DNA of 64,000 nucleotides from contig NC_073696.1 of the NCBI RefSeq assembly GCF_029784165.1, positions 46,269,858-46,333,857 on the forward strand. The letters are read 5' to 3'. Shown here one piece after another: positions 11,276 through 21,990 of this stretch. The first letter of the stretch is position 1, and each line of letters opens with the position of its first letter. A model generated the notes under the pieces. That model saw only the letters and a list, made by a program, of their open reading frames with translations, was not told where the DNA came from and made no database searches. The DNA comes from Wyeomyia smithii. Lineage: Eukaryota > Arthropoda > Insecta > Diptera > Culicidae. The position numbers and the translations under genes are program-made.

Positions 11276-13104
11276 TTATGCAAACAGTAAGCCCGACGGA
11301 TCATAACAATCATGCCTATGTTAACTGACATCAACAACAACATCGAACAACTGACCACCTTCCGCCGCATCGCACTGCTTTGTCATAGTTCCGGGCTGCC
11401 AATATAGCATTTCAGTATGGTTTTATTAACAGCATAAGCTGGCGACAGGGCGTTGTGTTCATGTTTGAATTTTAATGATTTCATACAACGTGCTTGAGGC
11501 CGAAATAAGATTCACGGTTAAGTTTCTGGCAATCTGTTTTCAGTCTTTAATTGTTCAGTAATAAAATGTGCTTCATATCCGATTTCTCTAAAAATATTCT
11601 CCACAAGTCTTGTAGTTTTCGCCTACAAAGAAATATGGGGTTACCGTTAGAAAAATAACAATATACAATATATAAAGTTTCTAACCAATGTCCCTTGGTG
11701 ATTCTCTGTATGCGATAGCTTCTAATTTTTCGGTCTCGCAGGATGCTGCATAAAATAAGCATAACAACGTGATATTGATTTGTAAAACTTGCCAAAAATA
11801 ATGGTATTTTCCGGAAGAAAACTATCAAAACTTGTGGCCATCAAACTATAGATAAAATGCTGTTGCATTTGTTTTTTGGCTCCAGAGAACAGGCTTCGAA
11901 ATGGTCACGGTAGAACTACTTTTCAATGCCATAATCGTCTGCTTTTTCCTCTGACTGTGGTAAGGCTTGCTGTCTAAATACATTTTTGAACAAACATGAC
12001 AAACGAGTACTCGCCACTAGAGATACTCAGAGAGAGTCAAGTGATGAAAAATACTATAAGGTATACAGACCTAGGGTTGTATGAAATGGTGACGTGAAAC
12101 TAAACAATGTAATTAGTGGAATTACAGAAACAATAAATTCGTTTGTTCAGTGATTTACGTGTTTTAATTCTCAGCCTCCCCTTCGATTTTTTTTAAAAAT
12201 GTATTTAATTACACTCAAAAGCATCTCAGTTACATTTAGTGATGTTGGGCCTGTAGTGTTCTTTTGCGAAAACAACATTTAACAATTACAACGAAGTTAA
12301 AGTTTAAAAAAATTCAGTTTTTTTTTGCTCCAGAAGATTGTTTCATTTGCCAACCATTACATTCACTGATCTCTTCTCAAGGCGCAATGGTGACTAACTT
12401 TTTCATTCGACTCGTATAACTGATGGTGACGGTGGAAGCCCTGGGGAACAATGAAACGCATCACAAAAACCGTAAAGGTGTTAAATTTAATGTTTGTTTA
12501 ATTTTATATACTTTCACTATGACTGATCATTATTTTGAGGACCATACAAAGGGTTTGTGAATCACCAGTTAAAAATCACTGTGATAGAGCAATTTTGAAG
12601 CATTCCCAAATCATAGTTTCGCAAAAGAACATGAAAAACGTGAGAAAATAAAAAAATCCTCTATTGTATCTGATTGCAATATCTCTGAATGTATTACCTA
12701 TCTTGTTCGTTTGGCTCGGATTTTGGCATGTTCGTTTGGCTCACAACATTCTCTTCGCATATCTCTTCCTCTGAGTATCGCTACTCGCCATCACGATATT
12801 TATTTCTCGAACGTATTTTGACATTAGAAATGGGATTACGCAAGTTGTGTGCGCAGATTTTAGAAATTACCTATATCATTGATCTTGTAATAATATTTCG
12901 CAACATAAATAGGAGAACGAGTTAGACAGAAACAGGCCAAAATAACATCGCCAAACGAATGACAGTGTGCATTTCTTTGATGCGCGAGTGTCGAATGACC
13001 ATTCTGTCTTTTGTGTGATAGGCGACGGTTATTTTACTTTTACGTGCGATAGCCTACTGTGACGCACGCTAAAATATCGAAATCAGATGAAAATGCTGAC
13101 CGTT
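11276..13104. other. AT-rich noncoding stretch with weak exon-like signals
   Basis: Mostly AT-rich with no recognised repeat. On the minus strand, 11540-11860 has plausible acceptors ('tttatgcag' and 'tttctttgtag') next to short open stretches. The frames do not join into a recognisable protein, so I call no gene. Confidence 0.4.
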
Positions 13105-13646
13105 TACAAGCCTGCCGGAGGGCAACCGGTAGTCTATCAAAATTTTAACCTGGGTCCTTCGTGTAGTTTTTATCGGCCAAATAACAATCATAAAGATACT
13201 ACGGTCGTTTTCTTTGAATTGGCTGAGGACGATCTAAATCGATCTAGACTATGCAAAATTTATTCTGTTACCAGATACATATACACTAGTGCCACAAAGT
13301 CATAGAATTCTTTAACAAACAGAGCATCATCATTCAGTACTCAGTCACTTGGACAACCCTGTTGAAGACATGAATGTTTCTTCATGCTAAGACTGGACAT
13401 CACTTTTTCTCTCAAAAATTCCCATAGAACAAAGTGGTACATGTTTTCCATTGAAGTTTTTTGTAATTGTCTCAACCAGAACTCGTATGCTTTCATGTGC
13501 ATTTTTGAAACCTTTTCAGCAATGATTTAGTGTAGTTATGTTTGAAAACTTTACTTTTTACTCTACTATTCAAGTGTTTTCGTTTATCGCGTCTCCTGAA
13601 AAATTTACTTAATGGCACATGTATTACTTTTGCTCTCAACTGCTCA
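13105..13646. mobile_element. Partial inverted copy of the 7767-10421 element
   Basis: Read on the minus strand from 13646, it begins TGAGCAGTTGAGAGCAAAAG and runs collinear with 7767-8157 and then with 9093-9245. It ends in 'ggtagtctatcaaaatttt', matching the 'ggtagactaccggttgccct' area in reverse. It lacks the 931 bp nested element and keeps the pre-insertion site near 13275-13290. The other end of the element is missing. Confidence 0.8.
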
Positions 13647-15185
13647 ATTTTCGTGACGCTTTCGATGTTTTCGTGGTTTTACTTGGTATCGCTGTATATG
13701 TTACCATAAGACGTAATTCTACGTCAAAAAATTATGAACAAAATATCTTTTTCTAGGTAAAAATTTAGAAAATACAAATCAATAAAAAAACTGGCAACAC
13801 TTCCGGTCAAAATTTATATATTTTTTGAAATTACCGGCTGGTTTACTTTGAAATGCATCATTCAGAATGTCCATAATCAAAACAGAACGATTTCCAAACT
13901 AAGAACAGAACTAGCAGTAAATCAAAGCAATTTGAACTTATTTTTTCAAAATAGTGTAACTCGAGTCATCATCCTTTAGTACTCAGTCTCGCAATATATA
14001 TATGTATCTCTGAGTGGTAAGTGTTTCTCATGTAAAATTTTCTCAGAAACACGACTCAAATGTCAAATTTGGAATCAAAATATACTTATTTGTCGAAAAA
14101 TGCAATTAACAGCATTACCATAATTAAAATAAAATGAAGGCACAAAATAAGAAGAAGCAAGAGATTTGACAGTTGTGTTTGTTTACATAGTAAAACTTTC
14201 GGCTCGAATAAAAATGCGAAAGTGTCTTGTTAAAAATTGCATTTCAAAGAATAAACCAAATGATTACAGTAACGAATTCGCATAGGCGGAGAGTTTTTCC
14301 ATCATTTTTGTACTCGTATCATTCATTTTCAGTCCTATCACTAAACAGTGAATGGAAAAAATATCTAACACCTTGACAAACCCGTGGGAAGTGTCAGAAA
14401 AGTGAGGTTATTTTTCGTGTGCAATGATCTATAAAGACATCGTGTAATGGTATGTCAAAAGCAGAATCGGCTATTCTGGAATAAAATATAGCCAGAGACT
14501 AAGTTTGTTTATAAACAACTAGTGCATAAAAATTATCGCATCTCATAATATAGCATTTGGATGCATTTAAATTATAAATATGACAATGCTATTTACTTTG
14601 TTACCAATATTAATTCATTTAAAAAACAATTTTCAATTTAAAACACCAATTTGCGGTATTCATTTGTCTATTTAGTAACGATATATCAACAAAAACTAAA
14701 AAGTTATTTGCTGTTGCATAGTGATGCTTCGTCTTCTTGAAGGGTTGGAGACTAGGCATCACTAATGAAAAAAATGCTTCCTCACCCTATGCCTAGGGGC
14801 AAGACGTAATTGATATATTGCGTAATTTTCCAATATTCAATAGTATTCATAGTTGCATTTTTGGGCACCCCTCTATTTATACCATAGTTCATTGACGTTA
14901 TTTTATCGTTGGAGGGTTGTCAATAGACGGATGAACGATAAATATCAAAATATATCAACCAATATCGAGTAATATTATCGAAATATTTTTAATGAATATA
15001 AAGGTGTCTAGCCCCTAGCCCCACGACTACTTTTTGTTCAAACCGTTACAACATGTTCTACGCATCATGGTCCAATTAACACTAGAGTTGGGCTTTTTGC
15101 TTGATTGAGTATGAGTTTGAGCTCAATCTGAGAAGGTCGTTGTTAAGAGGTATGTACGGAATGATCCATATGCCCTTCTATAAAA
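13647..15185. other. Noncoding AT-rich stretch
   Basis: No gene is recognised apart from a 23-codon THAP-like start at 14214. The neighbourhood of that start ('tgacagttgtgtttgtttaca') looks promoter-like, but no continuing coding exon could be established. Confidence 0.45.
14214..14285 (+). pseudogene. Possible THAP-domain start, truncated
   Basis: A 23-codon frame beginning MRKCLVKNC resembles the start of THAP zinc-finger domains (Met, then C-x(2-4)-C within the first residues). It stops at TAG 14283-14285. After a frame change 'RVFPSF' can be read just downstream, a little like the F-x-x-F-P that follows in THAP domains. The later Cys and His ligands were not found. It may be a decayed THAP gene or chance. 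Confidence 0.3.
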
Positions 15186-15189
15186 TTAC

Positions 15190-15507
15190 ACTAAAAAAAT
15201 TCTTACAAAATTACCATTTGTCAAAAATTTTACTGTCATATATATTATAAATATCATACATGTCATAAAAGTCTTAAATGTTAACAATGTGAGAAATGTT
15301 ATGAATGTTCTAAATGTCATGAAGGTCATTAATGTCAGAAATTTCAAAAATGTCGTAAACGACACACATGTCATAAATATCGTATATGCCAAATGACATG
15401 AATGTCATAAATGACATAAAAATCTCATATGTCATAAACGTCATAAATGTGATTAATATCTTAAATGAAATAAATGTGTTGAACATCAAAAATAACAACC
15501 ATGTCAT
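15190..15507. repeat. Degenerate minisatellite, 9 bp period (ATGTCATAA)
   Basis: Dozens of imperfect ATGTCATAA/AATGTCATAAATGTCA units. The 9 bp period keeps frames open on both strands, giving artefactual repetitive ORFs (MTFMTF type on the minus strand). A similar repeat resumes at 16742, on the other side of the DD37E transposon. Confidence 0.85.
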
Positions 15508-15509
15508 TG

Positions 15510-16739
15510 AAGGTTATTTTACTTCAAATCTGCACAGACAAAATTCAATCTCAAAACTCAAGTTTCCATCCAATTGCCACCAAGACTTCAGGGAGTATGA
15601 AGAAATAGTAGGAGCTTGTTTTGGCATTATTCATTCATTTTGTTTCACCTCTAACCTTAGCCCTAATCCCAGTCATAAAATTCTCCACGACTTCAGACTG
15701 GAACGTTTTCAATGTAATAACCCAAGTCCTTCTCATTTCTTCGACATTATTTATTATTATTTACAGCTTTTGGTCGTTTTAAAAGGTGTCTCTTTTCAAT
15801 GGCCCAGTACTCCTCGATCGTGCGCAGTTCCGGAGTGTTTGAGGGGTTCAGCTCTCTCGGCACAAAATTAACTCCGGTCGCCTTGTACCACTCTACCACC
15901 TACTTAAAGTAGTGGCATGGCAGGTACCAAACCCGGCCAGAAGAGCGTCGGGCCATCGTGAGCCTTGAGAAAAGGAAGGAGCCGCTTCTGCAGGCGTTCT
16001 TTCAATTACACTTGCCCATTCCTTGTGCTATCAGTGACGAACGGAGTGCTCCGCTTTCCGCACATGCAAATGGTTTGCCAAATCTGAAACTTCTTGACGA
16101 ATTTCGAGACTTTCTGCGTCCTGAGGTCCTCGGGAGCATCAAACTTATCCTTGGCCATCACGTACAGGTTTCCAGGAATCTGCTTGAAGTCTGGTTGGAC
16201 GTCTCATCATCTATTACGCAACAGTGTGGCTTGGTTGACTTTTGATCGTACAGCTTCCGCGAACGACTTTTCGTGGTCGTACTTTGCTTCTCGTCTCGGT
16301 TTGGAGACTTCTGAACCTTAGAGAAAGTAGTCCGGTTCGTGTTTTGGTCCTCTGCACGAAAGACGCACCCTCGTGCAACTTTTTTGCCACATCTCGGACC
16401 GGGGCGTTTGGTTTGCGTTTGAAGACAGTAACCACACGCTTGTGTGCTTTTCCGTCCAGATGAGGACTTCCGATCCACAGTCAGACGTTCTTCGAAACGT
16501 TTTATTATACCGGACACCGTACAACTCGCGATTTCTAGCTTTTTCCCAATGTCGCGGTGCGATAGATGCTGATTTTCAAAGTACTCGCGCAAAATTTTTT
16601 TACGAACGCACTGCTCTTTCGAAAACTTTTTGAAAACTTTAAGCTATTTGTACGCAAAATATCATTTAATTTTACCCAATTTATCAAAAATTAGAGCAAT
16701 ATGTATCGGTGTATAAAAGAATTGAAGTGAAACACCCTT
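15510..16739 (-). mobile_element. DD37E (ITmD37E-type) Tc1-mariner transposon, decayed
   Basis: The right end, reverse-complemented, reads AAAGGGTGTTTCACTTCAAT; the left end reads GAAGGTTATTTTACTTCAAA, an imperfect inverted repeat. TA is present at 16740-16741 but decayed to TG on the left (15508-15509). The length of about 1.23 kb fits a full-size IS630-Tc1-mariner element. A broken transposase lies between. Both flanks are the same 9 bp minisatellite, so insertion was into that repeat. Confidence 0.8.
15780..16640 (-). pseudogene. Broken DD37E transposase
   Basis: Read on the minus strand, an N-terminal helix-turn-helix region is visible (REYFENQHLSHRDIGKKLE, then a basic 'SSGRKS' linker). 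Next comes KLYDQ-KSTKPHCCVIDDET, holding the first catalytic Asp region. Further left, in other frames, come 'FWPGL' (where the family has FWPDL) and TIEEYW with the catalytic Glu. The family spacing of 37 residues between second Asp and Glu matches the mosquito DD37E group. Several frameshifts and the apparent Asp-to-Gly change at the second catalytic position make it inactive. The first Met is unclear. Confidence 0.85.
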
Positions 16740-16741
16740 TA

Positions 16742-16865
16742 ATGCCAAAAATGACAAAAGTGTCCGAAATGTTGAAACGGTTAAATATTTATCATTAAAA
16801 AAAAATTCAAGAACTGATCAAGAGTGTTAAAATGTCAAAACTGTCAAAAAATCAATCAACTGTAT
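16742..16865. repeat. Right-hand remainder of the 9 bp minisatellite
   Basis: 'aatgccaaaaatgacaaaa', 'aatgtcaaaactgtcaaaaa' and similar units resume directly after the transposon's TA. This continues the array at 15190-15507, more decayed. Confidence 0.65.
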
Positions 16866-17161
16866 CAATAATAACTACCAAATTTGTTCATCACTTCCCA
16901 CGACGAATCAGTACCACATCATAGCTTTCGATTATAATCCTTATCTTCCCGCGTCAAGTACTGTTATCGATGCAATCAACTACGTTCTATTATCGGACGG
17001 TGATAAAGACTCATTAGATGGTAAATACGTCTTCGTGTTCATCTTGCTGCAATAGAATAACTCAGTTTGTACATCTAAATAGTCGCACTGCTTGTTTATC
17101 GAACCCAGAAAACCGTAAGAGATTTGTGATTTTGTTCAATTGATGGCCCGTGACAGTTTCG
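16866..17161 (+). promoter_or_regulatory. Presumed promoter and 5' UTR of the transporter gene
   Basis: The 296 bp upstream of the chosen ATG contain 'ccttatctt' (a GATA-factor type site, about 16938) and an arthropod initiator-like TCAGT near 17058-17062. An in-frame stop (TGA 17141-17143) lies upstream of the start codon. No clear TATA box was found. The assignment rests on position and these weak motifs only. Confidence 0.35.
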
Positions 17162-18575
17162 ATGGTTATACGTCATCATTTGTCCAAGTACCGCAATGAA
17201 TACATTGCATCGTTTGCAGGTTGGTTTTGATTATTACTGATTCGAATTCAACTATCGCTCCTTATTTCCAGCAACACTGTCGTTGTTTATGGTGAACACT
17301 ACCAACGCGTGGTCTTCACCGGCACTGGTTAAATTTCGGTCCGACGATGCACCTTTTCCGATAACGGAAGATGAAGGATCCTGGGTTGTAGCTATACAGG
17401 CCATAGGATCATTCTTTGGACCCATCATCACTGGCCTGACAGTGGACAGAATAGGTCGGAAACTTTCTCTCTTGGGAACTGTTCTGCCAAACATCGCTGG
17501 GTGGATACTTATTGGAGTAGGAGACCGCGTCGCTTACTTGTATGCTGCACGGTTTTTGTTTGGAGTATCTTACGGAACGGCCTATGCAGTGGCGCCTATC
17601 TATATTGGAGAGATAGCGTCAGACAGTATCAGAGGGTCTGCTGCGACATTGATTACGGTGCTTGCCAAGCTGGGATATCTAGTGGTCTACTCTGTGGGTC
17701 CATATGTAAAGTATCGGACTCTTGCGTGGCTTGGACTATTCGGCCCAGGCTTGTTTGTGCTCTGTTTTATGTGGATGCCAGATTCACCGATTCATCAGCT
17801 AGCGAAGAATAACGACCAAGCGGCCGAGAAAAGTTTGTCCTGGTTTCGACGCTCTTCTACAGTTAAAAAGGAACTTGCGGCGATGAAAGTTTCCGTGCAA
17901 CTATCTCAACAGGAACGTGGCTCATTTATGGAATTATTGTCTCCAGCCTATCGTAACAACATCGGAATTACTCTAATCCTAATATTCGGTTTGCACATGA
18001 CCGGAATGTTGGTGATTCTTGGGTATGCTCAAACAATTTTCGAAAAAATTTCAACCGACTTGGCACCGGAGGAAATGTCGATTGTTCTTGGTGCCGTCCA
18101 GATGGTGGCAGTGATATTTCCTGCAGTTCTCGTTGATCGTATGGGTCGCCGACCTTTGCTACTTACCTCCTCTGCTGGAACCACTTTAGGATTAACCACC
18201 TGCACTATTTACTTTGTCATTAATGACTCCGAGGTCGCGTCGGAAGTTGGCTGGGTTGCCTTCACTGCACTGCTCGTATACATCGTTTCGTACGGCTTGG
18301 GTCTTGCCACAGTTACCTTTTCCGTAATCAGTGAAATCTTTCCAAAAAATATTCGTGCCCATGCCACAGCGGGTTTCGTTATGGTCGGTGCACTAGTTGT
18401 GTTCGGTGTGGCGAAACTTTTTCAATTTACGCTGGATGAAGTGGGTCCCTATCTACCGTTTGCAATATTCAGCTGCGGCGGTGCCATCACCTGCGTGCTC
18501 GTCTACTTTTTCATTCCGGAAACCAAAGGACGCTCGCTGGATGAAGTACAGCGTCTCATTGCGAAAAAAGCATGA
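17162..18575 (+). CDS. Facilitated sugar transporter (MFS, Tret1-like), two exons
   Basis: Exon 1 is 17162-17219, the 52 bp GT-AG intron is 17220-17271 and exon 2 is 17272-18575. Splicing gives 453 residues, usual for the family. The joint restores the N-terminal 'RNEYIASFAA' that leads into TM1, which is why I chose ATG 17162. Family signatures in order: DRIGRK (78-83) after TM2, PIYIGE (128-133), MPDSP (188-192), DRMGRRP (308-314), SEIFP (373-377) and PETKGRSLDE (435-444). These place it in the SLC2/Tret1 insect group of 12-TM plasma-membrane carriers. Odd point: where relatives have a QQxSGxN motif in TM7, this protein has GLHMTG (259-264), so a changed substrate range is possible. The frame is intact and a poly-A signal follows. 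Trehalose or hexose as substrate is inference. Confidence 0.93.
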
Positions 18576-18591
18576 AATTCAGCTCAAATCA

Positions 18592-18597
18592 AATAAA
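18592..18597 (+). terminator. AATAAA polyadenylation signal of the transporter gene
   Basis: AATAAA lies 16 bp after the stop codon (TGA 18573-18575), implying a very short 3' UTR. Confidence 0.7.
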
Positions 18598-18599
18598 TT

Positions 18600-20140
18600 A
18601 TTATTCACGCTTTTTTATTTCTTTAAATAATAAAAATCTAGATAACATAACTATGATATACTTTCCAACCAAAATGAATACTTTTCCTACAGCTGCTTTA
18701 CAATCAATTTTTAGTAAGATTGTTAAACAGGTCAGAAATAATTATTCTTTGGTCTCCGTCACTCCGGTGTTTATTGAAAAAAGCTACTTTCAGGGAACAG
18801 CATTCGTTATACCACTAGCATTTCTATAAAAACAACCGCAAAAAGTGCAAGCAATCGACGGCAAACATTTTAATCCGATTAGCATGGATTTTCAAACAAT
18901 GAGAACCATTACAGTTGTACGCCCAGGACCCAATAATAAGACCTTGTTTACGTACGATGTCTACAAAAGAAGCTCCACCTGTAAACAGCGCGAGTGCTGG
19001 CTGTTTAGACGCCTTAAAGCATTTTGTATAAGCGCAATACACTGTGCAGAGAGATAAAGTGGGAACGAAAACATACCATTATGCATCCGAAATAAAACAT
19101 GAGAACTCACTCCGGGACGCTCGACACGGAATGATAATGTTCCGTCATCAACTCCACGGAAAACGAGAACGGTGAAAAGTTCTACCGCATCTCGAAATGG
19201 AGGAAAACTTGTGCTCCTAATTAGTTTTGCATATTAAACGAACTTGTCTAACATAAATTCGCCAATCTTCATTCGCTGCAACCCGGTGCGGGCAAAGAAG
19301 CCGGAGTATGGCTCAATTCGTCTCCGCACCAACGGATCAACATAGTACTGCAACCTGAAGACTGTCTCGTCCTGTCAGTTCAACTTTTCTTAGATATGCG
19401 AAACATTCCCCGACATCAGGCAGACCGGATTTGCCAACGTCGCTGGCTGCTGAAAAGCAACGGATGCATTTGCATGTTCGCGCGCGTCCGTCCGTCCTTG
19501 AGTTGCGTGCAATTCGATGCAGATGGCACAAATTTCACAACGATACGCCATCCAGCCACAAAGGGGAGCGCAAAGTTTCGCGACGAATTGCATGTGTAGA
19601 TGATATCCAACCAGTGACGGCGCAAAGAACGCAAACTGATTATCGAGTGACACATTTTATTTTTGACAAAAACTAAAAGTTGTTCGTGAAGTACCGAAAA
19701 ACCCGTGAAAACTTTTGCAGGTGTATTCGACTTCGTGAACGCACCATAAAATAATGAAAACCTTTTAACCCGTCTCGGTATACGCAGCCATTCACAGGAT
19801 AATCGTTTGGGAGGGGGGTTTAGGCATTTATTCCATTATTAATATATTTTTCTAAGTTTTCTATAGGGTATTGCCAAAAAATTTTCGCCTGTCTTAAAGA
19901 TGGCTTCCGTTGATAACAACAAAAGAAATTTCGACTGAAAGACTCTCCTGAAACGGGTTTCTAACTTTCCAAAGTTTGCTTTTTAGCGAGCTAAATGAAA
20001 TATGATATTTTTCACTCAGCAACATTTTTTTCAATTTCAATAATTTTTAAGCGTCTTCTGCAAATAATCATGCTCGTTTTTTTAAACTGTCCAATAATAA
20101 ATATAGAATGAATAATTAGTTCAATAATGTTCTTATTCTG
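18600..20140. other. Intergenic DNA downstream of the transporter, GC-richer 19080-19680
   Basis: No recognisable gene. The block 19260-19680 is GC-richer and open in several frames on both strands, the usual sign of noncoding GC-rich DNA. The plus frame ending at 19057 has internal Met codons but no known motif. These blocks could be enhancers or remnants of older insertions. Confidence 0.45.
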
Positions 20141-20149
20141 GGTACTTAT

Positions 20150-20770
20150 CTTGCAACCAAAGTACTGCATACCTTTACTTTCATGACAACACATCGTAGA
20201 GATCTTATGTCGAATTCAGAATATGCTTCCCCAACACGCAATCTAAGGCTGCTTCTCTCCAGTCGCCCGTACATCCGCTGCTCGGGTATTCTCGTCGAAA
20301 GCACACATCCAACGCGTGCTGGGTCTGCTTCGAAGTTGTAGGCTTCTATCTGGGTCTCTGCTGACAATTATCTTCGCTGGTCGCTCATCCGCCCTACGTG
20401 CTACGTGGTCACCCTGCCGTGTTTCATCAGCTTGACAATATTAGCGTATTAGTATACTTTATACTGCTCGTGATTCATTCGACTGCGCAACACCCCAATA
20501 TCTTGTTTTTCACCGAGTATTGATCGCAGGACTCCCCCCTTGAATACCCCAAACGTTCGCCGATCTGCCTGCCTCCACGTCTATGATACATGTCCGTAGA
20601 GCTCCACTGGGATTATCAGCGTCCTATAGCGCAAATTTCGTGCGGATCTGTAGGCTGCGGGACCCAAGCTGGTTACACATTCTGTAAAAATCCCTGTTCG
20701 CTGCCGTAATCCATCTGGTCACTTCGCGGCTCACCTCGTTGTCCCACTTTACGTGTGTCCAAGATAAACA
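20150..20770 (-). mobile_element. Non-LTR retrotransposon fragment (RT C-terminal tail)
   Basis: The minus strand reads a decayed tail containing VKWDNEVSREVTRWITAANR, then 'IRTKFAL', 'VEAGRSANVWGI', 'LRSILGE' and 'RIPEQRMYGRLERSS'. This order (VSRR-x-AANR, 'TK-LY-TLI-PV-LYG', then a basic 'RLRW'-like end) is the RT/thumb tail of insect APE-type non-LTR elements. Several stops and frame changes are present. The clade cannot be fixed by eye. Confidence 0.7.
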
Positions 20771-20864
20771 AATTAATCAACCATCAACCGGAAGTATCCC
20801 CATCCATCACAACTGCAGCATCAACACCCGTAAAACTACCATGTTACCTACCAGCTACCATGTA

Positions 20865-21744
20865 ACGTATGAAGAAAAAAATCCGAACAAACTTTCAATT
20901 CCAAATTAAAATCTTGCGCAACTTATTTTTCTATACTTGTTTGTTTATTCAAGTAATGTAACTCATTTACAAACCTCATAGGAAAAACTCAGCTTTACAT
21001 CGCGCTGATTTCCTAATCTCCTGGGGTACTTGCTTTATAGCTTCCTGAATTCCGGATGTTACAATTGTTTTGAGCTCCTTCTTGGTTTTTCTATCAAACA
21101 ATCGACGTTTTTTGCTCTGTAACCTTTATGGTAGACCATTCGCTTCAAATTTGCTCAGAAAGTTTCAATAGACTGCAGCTGTGACACATTTTGAGGATCG
21201 TATCCTTTCGGAATTAACCCGATATTGCCTTGCCGCAAATCCGCTAAAGTTGGATTAGCATAGTGTGACAATGCAAGATCTAGCCAAAACACAGCTTCAT
21301 CATTTTTATAGTACTTTAGTTATATTCTAAGTTTTAAACCCATTTCATGCATGCGTTTCCGCCCACAATTTCGCTCGAACTTTGCTCTCTTGCAAAGTGC
21401 ATTTCCTCCGGAACCAGATTTTCTTTTGAAGGTATTTCCATTCTCAAAGAGTTTGTCAATAATGTATATACATGTTTTTTGTATCCAAAATATTTAGAAT
21501 AGTGGAATACTTCACTTTTATATTTTTCTTTATTTCGCTCACAAAAATTGCAAATCAATTTACGACGATCTTCTTCCGATCACGCCTTTTTCCCAACTAA
21601 GCGTCACTTGACAGAATCGACTGGTCATATTATCAGTTATATAAAAGTGGATCTTCATTTTGTGGAAAAGGATTTTTATATTTGTGCAGCACTTCGAAAT
21701 CGTAGACCAATTTAAAAGTTGTTCGGATTTTTTTCCTCACACGT
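20865..21744 (-). mobile_element. Second DD37E element, internally deleted, TA-flanked
   Basis: Left end ACGTATGAAGAAAAAAATCC follows TA (20863-20864). The reverse-complemented right end ACGTGTGAGGAAAAAAATCC precedes TA (21745-21746). At 880 bp it is shorter than a full element, and the transposase middle is missing or scrambled while the C-terminal catalytic part remains. It interrupts an unrecognised coding remnant on the same strand. Confidence 0.8.
20976..21318 (-). pseudogene. DD37E transposase C-terminal catalytic half
   Basis: Minus strand: VFWLDLALSHYANPTLADLR with the second catalytic Asp (WLD). After 37 intervening residues comes the catalytic Glu in QSIETF, followed by a premature TGA where relatives have Trp. 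The frame then runs through AKNVDCLIEK, needs one frame change, and continues KELKTIVTSGIQEAIKQVPQ to a stop at 20976-20978. A poly-A-like AATAAA follows on that strand (20943-20948). One in-frame stop plus one indel makes it dead but fairly young. Confidence 0.85.
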
Positions 21745-21990
21745 TACTTCCATTCGGCTGTGTTAAAGGTGAGGCAAATTCTCTTAGCTTCGTAAATGTA
21801 TTCGTATTCGAATTTGTAAATGCCTCACGAGTAACACCAATGATATCGAAATTGTCCGAAAAGTCAAGAAGCAACTTAGTCACGTTCGTTAGCCCATCCT
21901 CTTTGTTTAGACCAGTCAGCGTCACAAACGTCCGAAATTTTCCTCTTGAGAGATCCAAAGGCCTCTGGTCTTTAGAAGGGGGTTTCGGCG
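21745..21990 (-). pseudogene. Unrecognised coding remnant, interrupted by DD37E element
   Basis: On the minus strand a frame of about 80 residues is open (from about 21990 to the stop at 21737, just inside the transposon). It includes FRTFVTLTGLNKEDGLTNV and ends at the insertion. Beyond the element, at 20780-20862, further open sequence with 'GSFTGVDAAVVMDGDTSG' can be read on the same strand with stops in between. I recognise no family. Composition and style do not rule out an old viral capsid-like or retroelement ORF1 origin, but nothing proves it. Confidence 0.45.

Noticed and set aside
11540..11860. Two short exon-like stretches on the minus strand
   Set aside because: Acceptors look fair but the donor (GTTAGA) is poor, frames do not join cleanly and no family is recognisable.
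13087..13305. 72-codon plus frame
   Set aside because: It lies across the inverted partial copy of the 7767-10421 element, and the corresponding DNA of the full copy is not open.
15186..15507. MTFMTF-type open frames on the minus strand and a long plus frame to 15871
   Set aside because: A 9 bp-period repeat has no frame preference, so long frames are expected by chance; the plus frame also runs into the transposon end.
17143..17199. Alternative transporter start at ATG 17143
   Set aside because: That frame stops at 17197-17199 and cannot join exon 2 in phase; ATG 17162 splices in phase and restores family sequence before TM1.
19337..19676. Cluster of five overlapping frames
   Set aside because: Open on both strands in a GC-rich block; mutual overlap and lack of motifs argue for noncoding DNA.
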